NCBI GenBank assembly: GCA_017534885.1
Contig: JAFXVR010000047.1
Coordinates: forward strand, 24,354 to 88,353
Source of the DNA: Clostridia bacterium
GTDB taxonomy: Bacteria > Bacillota > Clostridia > Christensenellales > Aristaeellaceae
DNA: 64,000 bases
Reading direction: 5' to 3'
The first letter of the stretch is position 1. Each line of letters begins with the position of its first letter. Positions 25,106-33,599 of the stretch are shown one piece after another. The notes under the pieces are model-generated. The model was not told where the DNA came from. It did no database searches and saw nothing but the letters and a program-made list of their open reading frames with translations. A program made the translations under genes and the position numbers.

Positions 25106-26053
25106 TCAGGCCTTGACCTCACTCTGCTTCCCGATCTTCGCGGTATACCTGAAGACCATCGGATAGACCGCGAAGAGCAGCACCGCGATGATCATGTAGC
25201 GGACAGCGCGCACCAGCAGGGCGGGAACGCTGTTGCCGGCCAGGAAATCCTTGGGGAAGGGCAGCTTCAGCAGGGTGTTAAGGCCGAAGTAGAGGGCGGC
25301 ACCCCCCACCAGCCGGAGGATGATCCGGATGGGGCTGCGGGTGTTTTCAAAGCGCACGTACTTCTCCTCCAGGGGAAGGGCGATCATCGTGCCCACCAGC
25401 AGGCCGAAGCAGGTGAAGTAATCCTCGCTCTTGCAGTAGAACAGGCCGGGAATGGTGGTCAGCAGCAGCACGCCGTAGAAAACCGCCCGGCTCTTGATTT
25501 TGCGCTGCAGCCACGGCACAATGAACAGCGCCGCCACGCCCAGCGCCCAGCCCACCAGCACGTCCGTGGGATAGTGCGCGCCCACCGTGACCCGGGAGAA
25601 GCCCACCAGCAGGGGCAGGAGCAGGGCCAGGACTGTCAGCGTTTTGTTCTTTTTGTATGCCGCCAGGGAGCCGTACATGGACGCCGAGCAGGTGGAATGG
25701 CCGCTGGGGAAGGAATAGCCCTGGGCCGCCACGTCCATCACATCCGCGTCCGGATTTACCGGGCGGAGGATCTTGACGGTCTCATTGCTCATGTAGGGCC
25801 GGTAGCGCAGGAAGATGTTCTTGACCATGGGGTTCCAGGTCATGGCCACCAGCACGTTCATCCCCATGTACTTGCCCCATTCCTTGTCCCAGCACCAGTA
25901 CAGGAAGCCCATCACCGCGATCATCACGATCTCCTCGCCCAGTGCGGAGAGCTGTGACACGCCCGCGATCACGCCCTGGCTGAATACCGACTGGAGCCAC
26001 TCCATCAGGGAAACCTCCCAGCCGAAGAAAAAGTGATTGCCTGCCAGCGTCAT
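25106..26053 (-). CDS. PAP2-family membrane phosphatase
   Basis: A 315-residue integral membrane protein with about six to eight hydrophobic segments. All three phosphatase motifs are intact: K-x6-RP (Lys78, Arg85, Pro86), PSGH (116-119) and SR-x5-H-x3-D (Ser153, Arg154, His160, Asp164). Known members dephosphorylate lipid phosphates such as undecaprenyl pyrophosphate on the outer face of the membrane. Start ATG 26053 lies 1 nt after the upstream stop, with AGGGG inside the upstream gene's end. Last gene of the GH5 operon. Confidence 0.9.
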   Translation of the reverse strand: MTLAGNHFFFGWEVSLMEWLQSVFSQGVIAGVSQLSALGEEIVMIAVMGFLYWCWDKEWGKYMGMNVLVAMTWNPMVKNIFLRYRPYMSNETVKILRPVNPDADVMDVAAQGYSFPSGHSTCSASMYGSLAAYKKNKTLTVLALLLPLLVGFSRVTVGAHYPTDVLVGWALGVAALFIVPWLQRKIKSRAVFYGVLLLTTIPGLFYCKSEDYFTCFGLLVGTMIALPLEEKYVRFENTRSPIRIILRLVGGAALYFGLNTLLKLPFPKDFLAGNSVPALLVRAVRYMIIAVLLFAVYPMVFRYTAKIGKQSEVKA

Positions 26054-26054
26054 C

Positions 26055-27899
26055 TTACATATCCCCTTCCAGTTCATTGAGTTCGGCCTGGGCTTCAGCC
26101 CGCAGCCGTTCCTGTCTCAGTCTGCGCCGCTCAAAGGGTCCCGCGTCCACCTCCCGGCGGTACCGCGAGCAGGCCCTCTCCAGCTGACGGAGCCGCTTCT
26201 CGGTCTGCCCGGCCTCCGCCTCCAGGCGGCTGACGCTTGTTTTCGCCTCGCCCAGCTGTCCCTGGGCTTCCCTGAGCTGTTCCTGCGCCGCCTTCAGCAG
26301 CCGCTCCTGCTCCTCCGCGTAGCGCTGCTGTCCCTGCCCGTAGGCCGTCAGCTGTTCACAGCGGCTTTCCAGCGCCAGTATGCGCTCCTGCGTCTGGCTG
26401 ACGTAGGCCTCCGTCTGGCGGGCCCGCTCAGCCGAGGCAGCCTCCACCGCCTGACGCTGCTTTTCCTGCGCCTGGGCGTACTCCCTCAGCTGGGCCGCCT
26501 GCGCCTCCATTCCGGCCAGCACCTGCTGGGTTTCATCCCGGTATCGGATCAAGCTTTCCACATAGTCCCCGCTGTACTGTGCCTTCGCGGCGGCCTCGTG
26601 GGCGTCCCGGTAGCGGATCAGGCTCTCCACGTATTCCGCGCTGTACCGGGCCTGTCCGCCGGCGGCCTGGGTCTCGTCCCGGTAGCGGATCAGGCTTTCC
26701 ACATAAGCCTGGCTGTACTGCTGCGGTTCGATGGCCGCCTGCCGCAGCGCCGCGTACCGCAGGGCCGCGCCGGGTTTCGGCTGACGCCGGGAGGGCTGGC
26801 GCAGGGCCTGCAGCATGGCTTCATACATGGCGTCCACCTGCCGCTGAACCTCTCCGAGGCGCTCCGGCGGCCGCGCAGGTTCCTTCAGCAGGCTCAGCGC
26901 CGCCTCCCGGAAGCACGCGCTGTCCGTCAGATAATGCCGCTCCTCCCCCATCAGGCTGTAGACCGAGCGGGTTTTGCGGTACCGGAAGAAGTCCAGGGCC
27001 AGCACCTTTTTTCCATAGGCGAAGGCGGTGATGGCGCCGTGGAAGCTGACGCCCATGTACATCTCGCAGCCTGCCAGCACGGCTATCATCTGCCGGAGGC
27101 TCAGCCCCTGCCCCAGAGCCGTGATGCCTTCGCGTCCAGCCATATCCGCCAGGCGCGCCGCCAGCTGCTCGTCCCCATGGGTGTAGGCCAGGGGCAGGAG
27201 CACAACCCGCAGTCCCTGATCCCGCAGCTGCCGCAGGGTTTCCAGCACTTCAGGCCACATGTCCTCGGGCAGCTTCGGGTGGGTGTGGAAGACCGCGTAT
27301 CCGTCTTCCAGCGCCATATCCCGACGCACAGCCGCGAGCTCCTCCGCCGGGTAATACCTGGGCAGGAGGAAGGCGGGATCCGGGCTGACCACTACGCTTC
27401 TGTCCTCCGGCAGCACCTCCCGCAGGGAAGCCGCCGAAGCCTCGTTGCGCACGCTCAGGAAATCGGTTCCCTCCAGCAGCAGAGCGGTCAGTTCGCGCTC
27501 TGGCCCGGCAAAATCCGTCGGGACGCCCGGCGCATTCCAGAGCACCTTTGCCCCGGTCTCCAGCCCCACCAGAGAGGGCATCACCCAGCTCAGGGGGATG
27601 GGATAGGGGGTGAAGCGCTCCTCCCCCCGCTGCCGCTGCAGGATGTTCCGGTGGTGAATCAGCGCCCCGCCGGACACCACAATGGCGTCAAAGGGGTGCT
27701 CCCTGTGCCGCTCAGCCAGGCTGCTGATGGCGCTGACTTCCCTGCCCGTGCCCAGGGCCTGGGGCCCGGCTTCGCAGGAAAAGAGCTCGGTTTCCACCGG
27801 CTCGCCCGCGGCGGCCATCCACTTTTCAAAGATGAAGGGAAACAGGTGGTCTCCGTAATTCGCGATGTCGAACACACCTGAAAACGCAATCCGTTTCAT
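26055..27899 (-). CDS. Polysaccharide pyruvyl transferase-like protein with long coiled coil
   Basis: 614 residues. Residues about 1-345 resemble the polysaccharide pyruvyl transferase (CsaB/WcaK) family: GVFDIANYGDHL at the start, VVSGGALI (74-81), and a C-terminal FHGAITAFAYGKKVLALD (286-303). Relatives add ketal pyruvate to wall or exopolysaccharide sugars. Residues about 350-614 are a charged, Ala/Gln/Glu-rich coiled coil. It opens with three near-identical 23-24 residue units sharing YVESLIRYRD (positions 399-408, 423-432 and 446-455). The tail is unusual for the enzyme and suggests multimerisation or scaffolding (inference). No signal peptide. Tightly packed in the GH5 operon (7 nt and 1 nt gaps). 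Confidence 0.8.
   Translation of the reverse strand: MKRIAFSGVFDIANYGDHLFPFIFEKWMAAAGEPVETELFSCEAGPQALGTGREVSAISSLAERHREHPFDAIVVSGGALIHHRNILQRQRGEERFTPYPIPLSWVMPSLVGLETGAKVLWNAPGVPTDFAGPERELTALLLEGTDFLSVRNEASAASLREVLPEDRSVVVSPDPAFLLPRYYPAEELAAVRRDMALEDGYAVFHTHPKLPEDMWPEVLETLRQLRDQGLRVVLLPLAYTHGDEQLAARLADMAGREGITALGQGLSLRQMIAVLAGCEMYMGVSFHGAITAFAYGKKVLALDFFRYRKTRSVYSLMGEERHYLTDSACFREAALSLLKEPARPPERLGEVQRQVDAMYEAMLQALRQPSRRQPKPGAALRYAALRQAAIEPQQYSQAYVESLIRYRDETQAAGGQARYSAEYVESLIRYRDAHEAAAKAQYSGDYVESLIRYRDETQQVLAGMEAQAAQLREYAQAQEKQRQAVEAASAERARQTEAYVSQTQERILALESRCEQLTAYGQGQQRYAEEQERLLKAAQEQLREAQGQLGEAKTSVSRLEAEAGQTEKRLRQLERACSRYRREVDAGPFERRRLRQERLRAEAQAELNELEGDM
26505..26717 (-). repeat. In-gene tandem repeat, 3 units of 69-72 bp
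   Basis: Three consecutive units encode YS-x-x-YVESLIRYRD plus a variable 8-10 residue tail. The ten-residue core is identical in all three at protein level, and the tails differ. It marks the start of the coiled-coil part of the pyruvyl transferase-like protein. Confidence 0.85.
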
Positions 27900-27906
27900 T
27901 TGGCTG

Positions 27907-28446
27907 TCACTCCGTCAGGTTCTCCAGCAGCGTCATGGACTTGATCATCCAGCGCCCGCTCTCCTTCACCAGGGTCACCCGGTAGCGGGCGGAGGCCCAG
28001 GCCGGCGGGTACACGGCGGAAGGCCCGCCCGCGGCCACGGCTTCCTCAGCCTTGCTGCCCTTGATGCGCCCGTCGATGTGCGGCAGGCGCTCGGTCACGT
28101 CCACCCGCGCCGTGTCGTCCCAGGGCCAGATCCAGGTGAAGCCCAGGTCGATGCGGTGGTCGATGCCGCGGATCGTGTAGTTCTGATAGGGGGAGGTGCC
28201 CTGCTCAGCCGCCAGCAGCGCGGCGTCCCGCTCCAGGTAGGTTTGCTGGAAGTATTTGGTCAGCTCCTGCCCGTCCTCCATGCGCATGACCACCTGGGCC
28301 CGCCGCGCCAGCCCGTCCTTGAGCACAATCTGCACGTTGGTCAGGTTCATGGCATAGTAAAACGCGCAGACCGCCAGGCCCAGAATCAGGGCCGCCGCCG
28401 TCAGCCTGAAGGCCAGGAACCAGACAAACCGCCGCAGATACTTCAA
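27907..28446 (-). CDS. Membrane-anchored protein of unknown function
   Basis: 179 residues. One N-terminal membrane segment (about 15-38, after a basic KYLRRF start) anchors an outward-facing domain. The C-terminal WASARYRVTLVKESGRWMIKSM looks like the last strands of an NTF2-like fold, so a small ligand-binding or scaffolding domain is possible (inference). No catalytic motif is recognised. It lies between the GH5 gene (22 nt) and the pyruvyl transferase-like gene (7 nt), so it is likely involved in the same surface-polysaccharide process. Confidence 0.6.
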   Translation of the reverse strand: MKYLRRFVWFLAFRLTAAALILGLAVCAFYYAMNLTNVQIVLKDGLARRAQVVMRMEDGQELTKYFQQTYLERDAALLAAEQGTSPYQNYTIRGIDHRIDLGFTWIWPWDDTARVDVTERLPHIDGRIKGSKAEEAVAAGGPSAVYPPAWASARYRVTLVKESGRWMIKSMTLLENLTE

Positions 28447-28468
28447 GGACGCGCCTCCTTTCAGCTTT

Positions 28469-29683
28469 TTACTCCGTCTTCAGCCCATAGCGCACCATGG
28501 CTTCGATGATCTGGGGATACTTCCAGGTGTAATTCCGCCGGTTCAGCACGCCGAAGTTCTCCCCGCTGCCGTTGAAGGCGTGATTGTCCCACAGCAGGCA
28601 GGGCAGATTCCGGGCCGCGGCGGTGGCGGCATAGAAGGCGGTAAAGTCCACCCGCGCCTGAACATTGTCCACCTGGCCGGTCTTTTTGCGCAGGGCGCCG
28701 AACTCGCCGATGACCACCGGCACGCCCTTCGAGACATACTTGTCATACAGCCGGTTCATGAACACCACGATGTCCTGAGTCTGGGCGATGCCCGTCAGCC
28801 TGAAGCTCGCCGTGCCCTTGATGTTCAGCGCGAAGTCATAGGGCGTGTAGGCGTGCACTGACACGATGATGCGGTTGTCCTCGCTGTCCTCCGGCAGGCG
28901 GAAGGAGGGATTCACCGCGCACTCGGGGGAAGCGTCATAGGCCGGCACCATCAGGTAGCGGGTCGCGTTGTAACCGCCGGTGGCCCGCACGGTGTCCACA
29001 AACACCTGGTTCAGCCGGTTGATGCACTCCATGGCTTCCTCGCACTCGGGATCGCCGCTGACGTACATCCACTCGTGGCTCGTGCCCACCAGCCGCGGCT
29101 CGTTCATAGATTCGAGGATCAGCCGGTCGTCCCAGTCGCGGAAGCGCTCAGCCACCTGCTGCCAGATGGCGCGCACGTAGCGCTCGCTGTCCGCGTACCG
29201 CGCCTCGGTGGGATAGATCCAGGTGGTGTCGCTCTTGGCGTCCGAAAAGTCGTGGTGGATGTTGATGATGACGTGCATCCCCCGCTCATAGCCCCAGGAG
29301 GCCACCTCGGCCACCCGCTCCAGCCACGCTTCCGAGATGACCAGGTTCTCGTCCACATGGTCGTGCCAGCTCACGGGAATGCGCACGGTATTCATCCCGG
29401 CGGCCTTCAGCGCGTCAAACACGCCCTCGGTGGTCATAGTGCCGCACCAGATGGCCTCGATTCCCAGCTCATCCCCGTTGTACCCCTTGTAGGCGTAGGC
29501 CTCCAGCGTATTGCCCAGGTTCCAGCCCACGCCCATGGAGCGGGTGAAGCGCAGGGCCTCGTTGTCCGGCACCTCGCGGGCGCCGATGTTCAGCTCCGGA
29601 ATCACAATCTCCTCCGCCTGCGTCACGGGCAGGCTCAGCAGCAGCAGGCTCAGCACCATCAGCGCCAGACAAAGCTTCTTCAT
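28469..29683 (-). CDS. Secreted glycoside hydrolase family 5 (endoglucanase-like)
   Basis: 404 residues with a signal peptide ending near TQA (residue 23). The GH5 barrel is clear: GWNLGNTLEA (53-62), RIPVSW (101-106), INIHHD (140-145), acid/base Glu195 in ESMNEP, HAYTPYDF (278-285) and nucleophile Glu327 in VVIGEFGA. Members of this family hydrolyse beta-1,4-glucans, xyloglucan or mannan with retention of configuration; subfamily cannot be assigned reliably. No carbohydrate-binding module or dockerin is attached. It is first in a four-gene operon behind a consensus promoter. Confidence 0.9.
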   Translation of the reverse strand: MKKLCLALMVLSLLLLSLPVTQAEEIVIPELNIGAREVPDNEALRFTRSMGVGWNLGNTLEAYAYKGYNGDELGIEAIWCGTMTTEGVFDALKAAGMNTVRIPVSWHDHVDENLVISEAWLERVAEVASWGYERGMHVIINIHHDFSDAKSDTTWIYPTEARYADSERYVRAIWQQVAERFRDWDDRLILESMNEPRLVGTSHEWMYVSGDPECEEAMECINRLNQVFVDTVRATGGYNATRYLMVPAYDASPECAVNPSFRLPEDSEDNRIIVSVHAYTPYDFALNIKGTASFRLTGIAQTQDIVVFMNRLYDKYVSKGVPVVIGEFGALRKKTGQVDNVQARVDFTAFYAATAAARNLPCLLWDNHAFNGSGENFGVLNRRNYTWKYPQIIEAMVRYGLKTE

Positions 29684-29714
29684 GGGAGCGCCTCCTCATC
29701 AGGTTGATGCGCCC

Positions 29715-29743
29715 ATTATAGCAAATTCAGCCCCACAGGGCAA
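29715..29743 (-). promoter_or_regulatory. Sigma-A promoter of the GH5 operon
   Basis: Minus strand TTGCCC (29738-29743), exact 17-bp spacer, TATAAT (29715-29720), 32 nt before the start codon. Confidence 0.75.
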
Positions 29744-29803
29744 GATGTCCAGGTGAGTTTACATCCGCCGCGTGAATTCCCTGTGGCGCGAACAAGCCGG
29801 ATA

Positions 29804-29812
29804 TGCTATACT
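29804..29812 (+). promoter_or_regulatory. Extended -10 promoter of the phosphotransferase gene
   Basis: TG (29804-29805), one base, TATACT (29807-29812). The -35 region is weak, as expected for an extended -10 promoter. Confidence 0.55.
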
Positions 29813-29844
29813 GTTTTCAGCAAAACAACGGGGAGGAATACACC

Positions 29845-30840
29845 TTGGAAAACCTGCTTGAACAGGCAAAGGCGCTGTACGCGCTCGAGGACTGCGTCTG
29901 CACGCCCGTCTCCGGTCATGAGGGCGGGCGCAACCTGCTGTATGTATGCCGCCTGAACGGAGAAAACCGCTCTGTGCTCCGCATCTCGGCCACAGGGGAT
30001 CGGACTGAAGAGGAATACCTCGCGGAGACGGAATTCGTCCATGACCTGGCGCAGAAGGGCGCGCCGGTGGCCGATGCACTTCCCTCCATCCACGGCCGCC
30101 TCGTCGAGCGCGCCGAATGGGAAGGAAAACCGGTTTACATCAGCCTGTTCGCGTACGCGAAGGGGATGCTGATCGCCGACAACGGCTACCGCTACCGGGA
30201 GGGCGCGCCGCTGGAGGAGTACTTTTACAACACCGGCAAGGCCTTAGGCGCGATCCACCGACTGTCGAAGCGGTATCAGCCCCTCCACCGCCGGCCGGAT
30301 TACTTTGACAAGTACAATATGGCTTATATCGGTCAGCTGATTCCCGACAGCCACGCCGACCTGAAAGCGGCCATCGCCGCGCGGCTGGAGCAGTTCCGCT
30401 CCCTGCCTGTGGACGCGGAGAGCTACGGCCTGGTGCACTTTGACTTCAGCGACGGCAATTACCACATCGACATGACCACCGGGGACATCACTGTCTTTGA
30501 CTTTGACAACTGCATGTACTGCTGGTATCTGTTTGACCTGGCCAATCTCTGGACTCACGGCGTCGGCTGGTTCCGGAACGAGCCCGACGGGGCCCGGCGA
30601 ATGGCCGGCATGCGGCGGTATTTTGATGCCATCCTCCGGGGCTACCGCAGCGAAACCGACGTTTCCGAAGATATGCTTGAGAAGCTGCCCCTGTTCATCG
30701 ACATGGTGCTCATCGAGAACATCGTCGACGAGTACGAATGCTGTGCCCGGGAGGGCGAGGAGGTGGACTGGGAGGACGTGGAGGATGCGGCGGAATGCCT
30801 CATCCACTCGATCCCCTACGCGGGCTTCGGAGAGGAATAA
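29845..30840 (+). CDS. Aminoglycoside phosphotransferase/choline-kinase-like protein
   Basis: 331 residues, APH/ChoK superfamily of small-molecule kinases. Seen: an N-terminal lobe with SVLRISATGD strand, the catalytic loop VHFDFSDGN (H-x-D-x4-N pattern) near 200, and the metal motif VFDFDN near 220, then a tryptophan-rich C-terminal helix bundle. Substrate unknown; relatives phosphorylate homoserine, methylthioribose, choline or antibiotics, and several are stress kinases. The start is a TTG at 29845: GGGGAGG lies 8 nt upstream, while the in-frame ATG at 29803 lies inside the promoter. A large inverted repeat follows. Confidence 0.82.
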   Translation: MENLLEQAKALYALEDCVCTPVSGHEGGRNLLYVCRLNGENRSVLRISATGDRTEEEYLAETEFVHDLAQKGAPVADALPSIHGRLVERAEWEGKPVYISLFAYAKGMLIADNGYRYREGAPLEEYFYNTGKALGAIHRLSKRYQPLHRRPDYFDKYNMAYIGQLIPDSHADLKAAIAARLEQFRSLPVDAESYGLVHFDFSDGNYHIDMTTGDITVFDFDNCMYCWYLFDLANLWTHGVGWFRNEPDGARRMAGMRRYFDAILRGYRSETDVSEDMLEKLPLFIDMVLIENIVDEYECCAREGEEVDWEDVEDAAECLIHSIPYAGFGEE

Positions 30841-30905
30841 AGGGACGAAAAACACAGCCTGCACCATCGGCTGTTTCCTGAAGCGCGAGTACTGATTCGG
30901 ATGTT

Positions 30906-31001
30906 AAAGGGCGCTTTCCTGAACCAAGCCACGACTGGTTGTGGAGGACAGTGGTAAATTCCACAACCAGCCGTGACTCTAAGGTTGGAAGCGCCCTTTT
31001 T
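30906..31001. terminator. 94-bp nested inverted repeat / bidirectional terminator
   Basis: Two 39-nt arms (30906-30944 and 30961-30999) surround a 16-nt loop. The outer 11 bp (AAAGGGCGCTT) pair perfectly, the inner 15 bp (CACGACTGGTTGTGG) pair with one mismatch, and 13 nt between them do not pair. T-runs border both ends. It separates two convergent genes. Confidence 0.7.
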
Positions 31002-31008
31002 GTCACCC

Positions 31009-31425
31009 TCAACAGCCTTTGGGCATTGACCGCATGAACCCGCTGCAGCCCAGCTCTGACAGTTCCGCAAAGCCCAGCGAGCGGTAGAAGGCCGCCGTCT
31101 GCGCGGTGCTGTCCGTCACCAGCACGATCTGCCGGACGTCCGCGTACCGGTCGAGCACCGCCCGCAGCAGCGCTGTCCCGATACCCTGCCGCTGCCTGTC
31201 CGGGCGCACCAGAACGTCCTGCACATAGACGATGGTGGCCCCATCCCCCACCGCCCGCACGATGCCCAGCAGCTCATGGTTCTCCCAGGCCGCCAGCACC
31301 AGCAGGGCGCGCCGGAAGCCTTCCTCCAGCGCATGCAGGTTCTCCGTGTAGGCTGTCCATCCCACCGCCCCATAGAGGCAGCGGATCTCGTCCTCCCTGT
31401 ACTCCGTGTATTCCCTGATGTCCAT
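31009..31425 (-). CDS. GNAT-family N-acetyltransferase (a)
   Basis: 138 residues. Seen: VQDVLVRPDRQRQGIGTALL with the acetyl-CoA loop RQGIGT, then FYRSLGFAEL near the end. Start ATG 31425 with GGAGG at about 10 nt; the in-frame extension to 31476 overlaps the preceding gene and lacks a ribosome site. Last gene of the 38.6-31.0 kb run. Substrate unknown. Confidence 0.83.
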   Translation of the reverse strand: MDIREYTEYREDEIRCLYGAVGWTAYTENLHALEEGFRRALLVLAAWENHELLGIVRAVGDGATIVYVQDVLVRPDRQRQGIGTALLRAVLDRYADVRQIVLVTDSTAQTAAFYRSLGFAELSELGCSGFMRSMPKGC

Positions 31426-31444
31426 CGCCGCAGCGCCTCCGTTT

Positions 31445-31885
31445 TCAGCCGACCGTGAATTCCGTCCATTCCACATGGTTGAACTGCATCACGTCGTCGG
31501 CTTTTTTCATGCCGCATTTCTCGTAAAAGGGCACGGCGTTCTCGTTGGCGACCAGATAAACCGCGATGTCCTTCTCGCCGCCGGCCAGCTCGTGAGCCGT
31601 CTTCAGCAGCCGCCGGCCGATGCACCGGCGCTCGTAAGCCCTGTCCACGCCCAGGTCGGTCACGTACAGCCAGTAGGAAAAGTCCGTCAGGCCAAAGAGC
31701 GCGCCCACCAGCAGACCTTCTTCATTCCGGGCGGTCAGGCTGATGGAAACGCTGTTCACCAGCCGGGCTATCCGCTGCTCAAACCGCTCCTTCGGGTACT
31801 GGGAGCCCAGGTCAGTCCGCTTGAGAAAGCCGATGTACTCCTCAGCGGTCACCCTCTCGCTTTGGATCGTGACGGTTTCAGCCAT
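31445..31885 (-). CDS. GNAT-family N-acetyltransferase (b)
   Basis: 146 residues, a second GNAT unlike its neighbour in sequence. Seen: a LYVTDLGVDRAYERRCIGRRLL segment with a modified CoA loop (R-x-x-C-I-G), and AVPFYEKCGM near the end. The start overlaps the preceding kinase-like gene by 8 nt (ATGGCTGA), and the next GNAT starts 19 nt after its stop. Two adjacent acetyltransferases may modify related substrates (inference). Confidence 0.82.
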   Translation of the reverse strand: MAETVTIQSERVTAEEYIGFLKRTDLGSQYPKERFEQRIARLVNSVSISLTARNEEGLLVGALFGLTDFSYWLYVTDLGVDRAYERRCIGRRLLKTAHELAGGEKDIAVYLVANENAVPFYEKCGMKKADDVMQFNHVEWTEFTVG

Positions 31886-32423
31886 TGTTCTCCCTCTCCC
31901 TCAGGTACGCCTCGAAGGCCGGGGTTCTGCTCCAGTACCGGATGCCCCAGTTCTCAAAGCTCCACTCGTCCATATAGCCGTTGCACTCATAGTCCACATA
32001 CCAGATCAGGCCGTCCCGCATCACAAAATTGGTGGGGAAATAGTCGATGTTCAGCCCGGCGGCCTTCGCCAGAGCGGCCATTTCCCGCGCCTGTCCCAGA
32101 TAGGGCTCCGCAGAACGGCCGTCCATGACGATGTCAAAAATGGTCTCCCCCGCGATATACTCCTTGACGATCCGCTCCGCCTCCGCATCGATGGCGATCA
32201 TCCGGGGGATCCGGATGCCGGCCTGGGTCAGCCGCTGATAGTCCCGGCGCTCCGCCTCGATCTTGTCGCCGAAGGCGTAGTAGGCGCAGGGCTCGTGGTG
32301 AATCTGCTTCAGCACGACCTGCCGGCCCTCGCCATCCGCCAGGTAGGAATAGCCGCCCTTGCCGTGGCCCAGCAGCCGGAGGAGGCGGTACGTCCGGCCG
32401 CAGACAGTCAGCGCTTCTTCCAT
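31878..32423 (-). CDS. Small protein-kinase-like protein
   Basis: 181 residues resembling a compact Ser/Thr or RIO/lipopolysaccharide-kinase-type fold. Seen: a glycine-rich loop LGHGKGGYSY (near 17-26), the ATP-site Lys in VVLKQI, a Glu in EAERRDY, an LNIDYFPTNF loop with N-terminal Asp and Asn in the catalytic-loop positions, and DYECN in place of DFG. HRD is not kept, so activity is uncertain. Start ATG 32423 with GGAGGAGC upstream; a longer start at 32444 is less likely. Substrate unknown. Confidence 0.68.
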   Translation of the reverse strand: MEEALTVCGRTYRLLRLLGHGKGGYSYLADGEGRQVVLKQIHHEPCAYYAFGDKIEAERRDYQRLTQAGIRIPRMIAIDAEAERIVKEYIAGETIFDIVMDGRSAEPYLGQAREMAALAKAAGLNIDYFPTNFVMRDGLIWYVDYECNGYMDEWSFENWGIRYWSRTPAFEAYLRERENNG

Positions 32424-32440
32424 TGCACGCTCCTCCAAGG

Positions 32441-32839
32441 TCACTCTGCCGCTTTGGGTTTCCGGGTGAAGGACACCCGCCCCTTCGCCTGATGCCCGGT
32501 GACGCTCACCCGCCAGACGCCGTCCTCGGGGATCTCAATGCTGAATTCGGCGCTGACCTGCCCCTTTCCTCTGTAGACCGGCTCCTTTCCGGCCTGACTT
32601 ACGGTCACATCCACCGAGCCGCCGGTGTGCGCCAGCGAAACCAGCAGCTGATCGCCCGCCGAAAGCTCCAGCTCCGCGCTCTCCTCTCGGTTCAGCACGG
32701 TGTACTCCATCTGAAAGCTGTGTTTGTCGCTCGCCCTGGAGCCGTCAAACACGCTGGTCTGCCCGCAGCCTGTGAGCAGCATGAGGGCCAGCGCCAGCAG
32801 GCAGGCTCCCGCGGCTGTTCTGGTCAATCTGTGTTTCAT
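32441..32839 (-). CDS. Small lipoprotein of unknown function
   Basis: 132 residues. A signal peptide with lipobox LLTGC (Cys25) predicts a lipid-anchored protein outside the membrane. The mature part is a single beta-sandwich-like domain (many alternating Thr/Val/Glu strands, C-terminal GVWRVSVTGHQAKGRVSF), without catalytic motifs. It starts 36 nt after the hydrolase gene and ends 17 nt before the kinase-like start. Confidence 0.75.
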   Translation of the reverse strand: MKHRLTRTAAGACLLALALMLLTGCGQTSVFDGSRASDKHSFQMEYTVLNREESAELELSAGDQLLVSLAHTGGSVDVTVSQAGKEPVYRGKGQVSAEFSIEIPEDGVWRVSVTGHQAKGRVSFTRKPKAAE

Positions 32840-32875
32840 CTGTGATTTGCCTCTTCTCTCTGGGCTGGCCGCCAG

Positions 32876-33568
32876 TCAGATCTGTTCCCGCAGCCATGCC
32901 TCCACGATTCCGATGTCCGTCTCCGCCATAAAAGGATGCTCGCTGTCCGGCGAGACCGTCAGCGCCGCGCCGAAACGCTTCGCAAAAGCCCGCATCACCT
33001 CGGGAGACTGCAGGTTGTCCCGGCCTCCGTACAGGATGGCCGTGGGAATGGGCCAGCGTTCAGCCGGATGCGCCATAATATACTGATAGTAATCCCAGCG
33101 CAGGGGATCGATGGGCGTGTCGATCACCCGCTTTTTTTGCAGTTCCTCTGGAGTGACGCTGAACCACCGCATCATCTGCCCTACCAGATACGCCATGTCC
33201 ACGATGGGCGACTGGAAGAGGGCGTTTTTGAAGGGCCTGTCCCCATAGGTCTGCAGGGAGAAGTAGGCCCCGATGCTGCAGGCGTACAGCGAAACCCGCT
33301 TCCACCGCGCAAAGACCCAGTCCGCCACTGTATTCAGCTCCCGCATGCCGGTGAACACGTCCAGCTGCGCATCGTCCCTGCGCTCTCCGTGTTGGGGCAG
33401 GTCAAAGCTCAGCGTCTGATGGCCTTTCTCCCCGGCGATTCCGGCAAAGGGTTCCGCCACTTCCTTGCGGCCCAGCTTGCCGTGGACATAGATATACAGC
33501 CTGTCCGACGGCTCGCCCCAGAGCAGGGCGGGGATGCCGCCGATATACAGTCTTTCCTGCATTTCCAT
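32876..33568 (-). CDS. Alpha/beta-hydrolase family protein
   Basis: 230 residues. Seen: HGKLG oxyanion-side loop (near 29-33), a nucleophile elbow ACSIGAY (Ser near 97), an acid in ILYGGRDNL and a late His in SEHPFM, giving a Ser-Asp-His set in the right order. No signal peptide. Substrate unknown; resembles small esterases and peptidases. An in-frame ATG at 33562 fits the AAGGTG ribosome site better than the first one. Confidence 0.83.
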   Translation of the reverse strand: MEMQERLYIGGIPALLWGEPSDRLYIYVHGKLGRKEVAEPFAGIAGEKGHQTLSFDLPQHGERRDDAQLDVFTGMRELNTVADWVFARWKRVSLYACSIGAYFSLQTYGDRPFKNALFQSPIVDMAYLVGQMMRWFSVTPEELQKKRVIDTPIDPLRWDYYQYIMAHPAERWPIPTAILYGGRDNLQSPEVMRAFAKRFGAALTVSPDSEHPFMAETDIGIVEAWLREQI

Positions 33569-33599
33569 TCACCTTGGCGTCTCAATCGTTATCATCGCT

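Noticed and set aside
26505..26717. Possible short CRISPR array or minisatellite outside genes
   Set aside because: The repeats are codon-phased and encode the coiled-coil start of an intact protein.
26037..27881. 614-codon open frame on the plus strand
   Set aside because: Antisense shadow of the pyruvyl transferase-like gene; Leu/Arg/Gln-rich with no domain.
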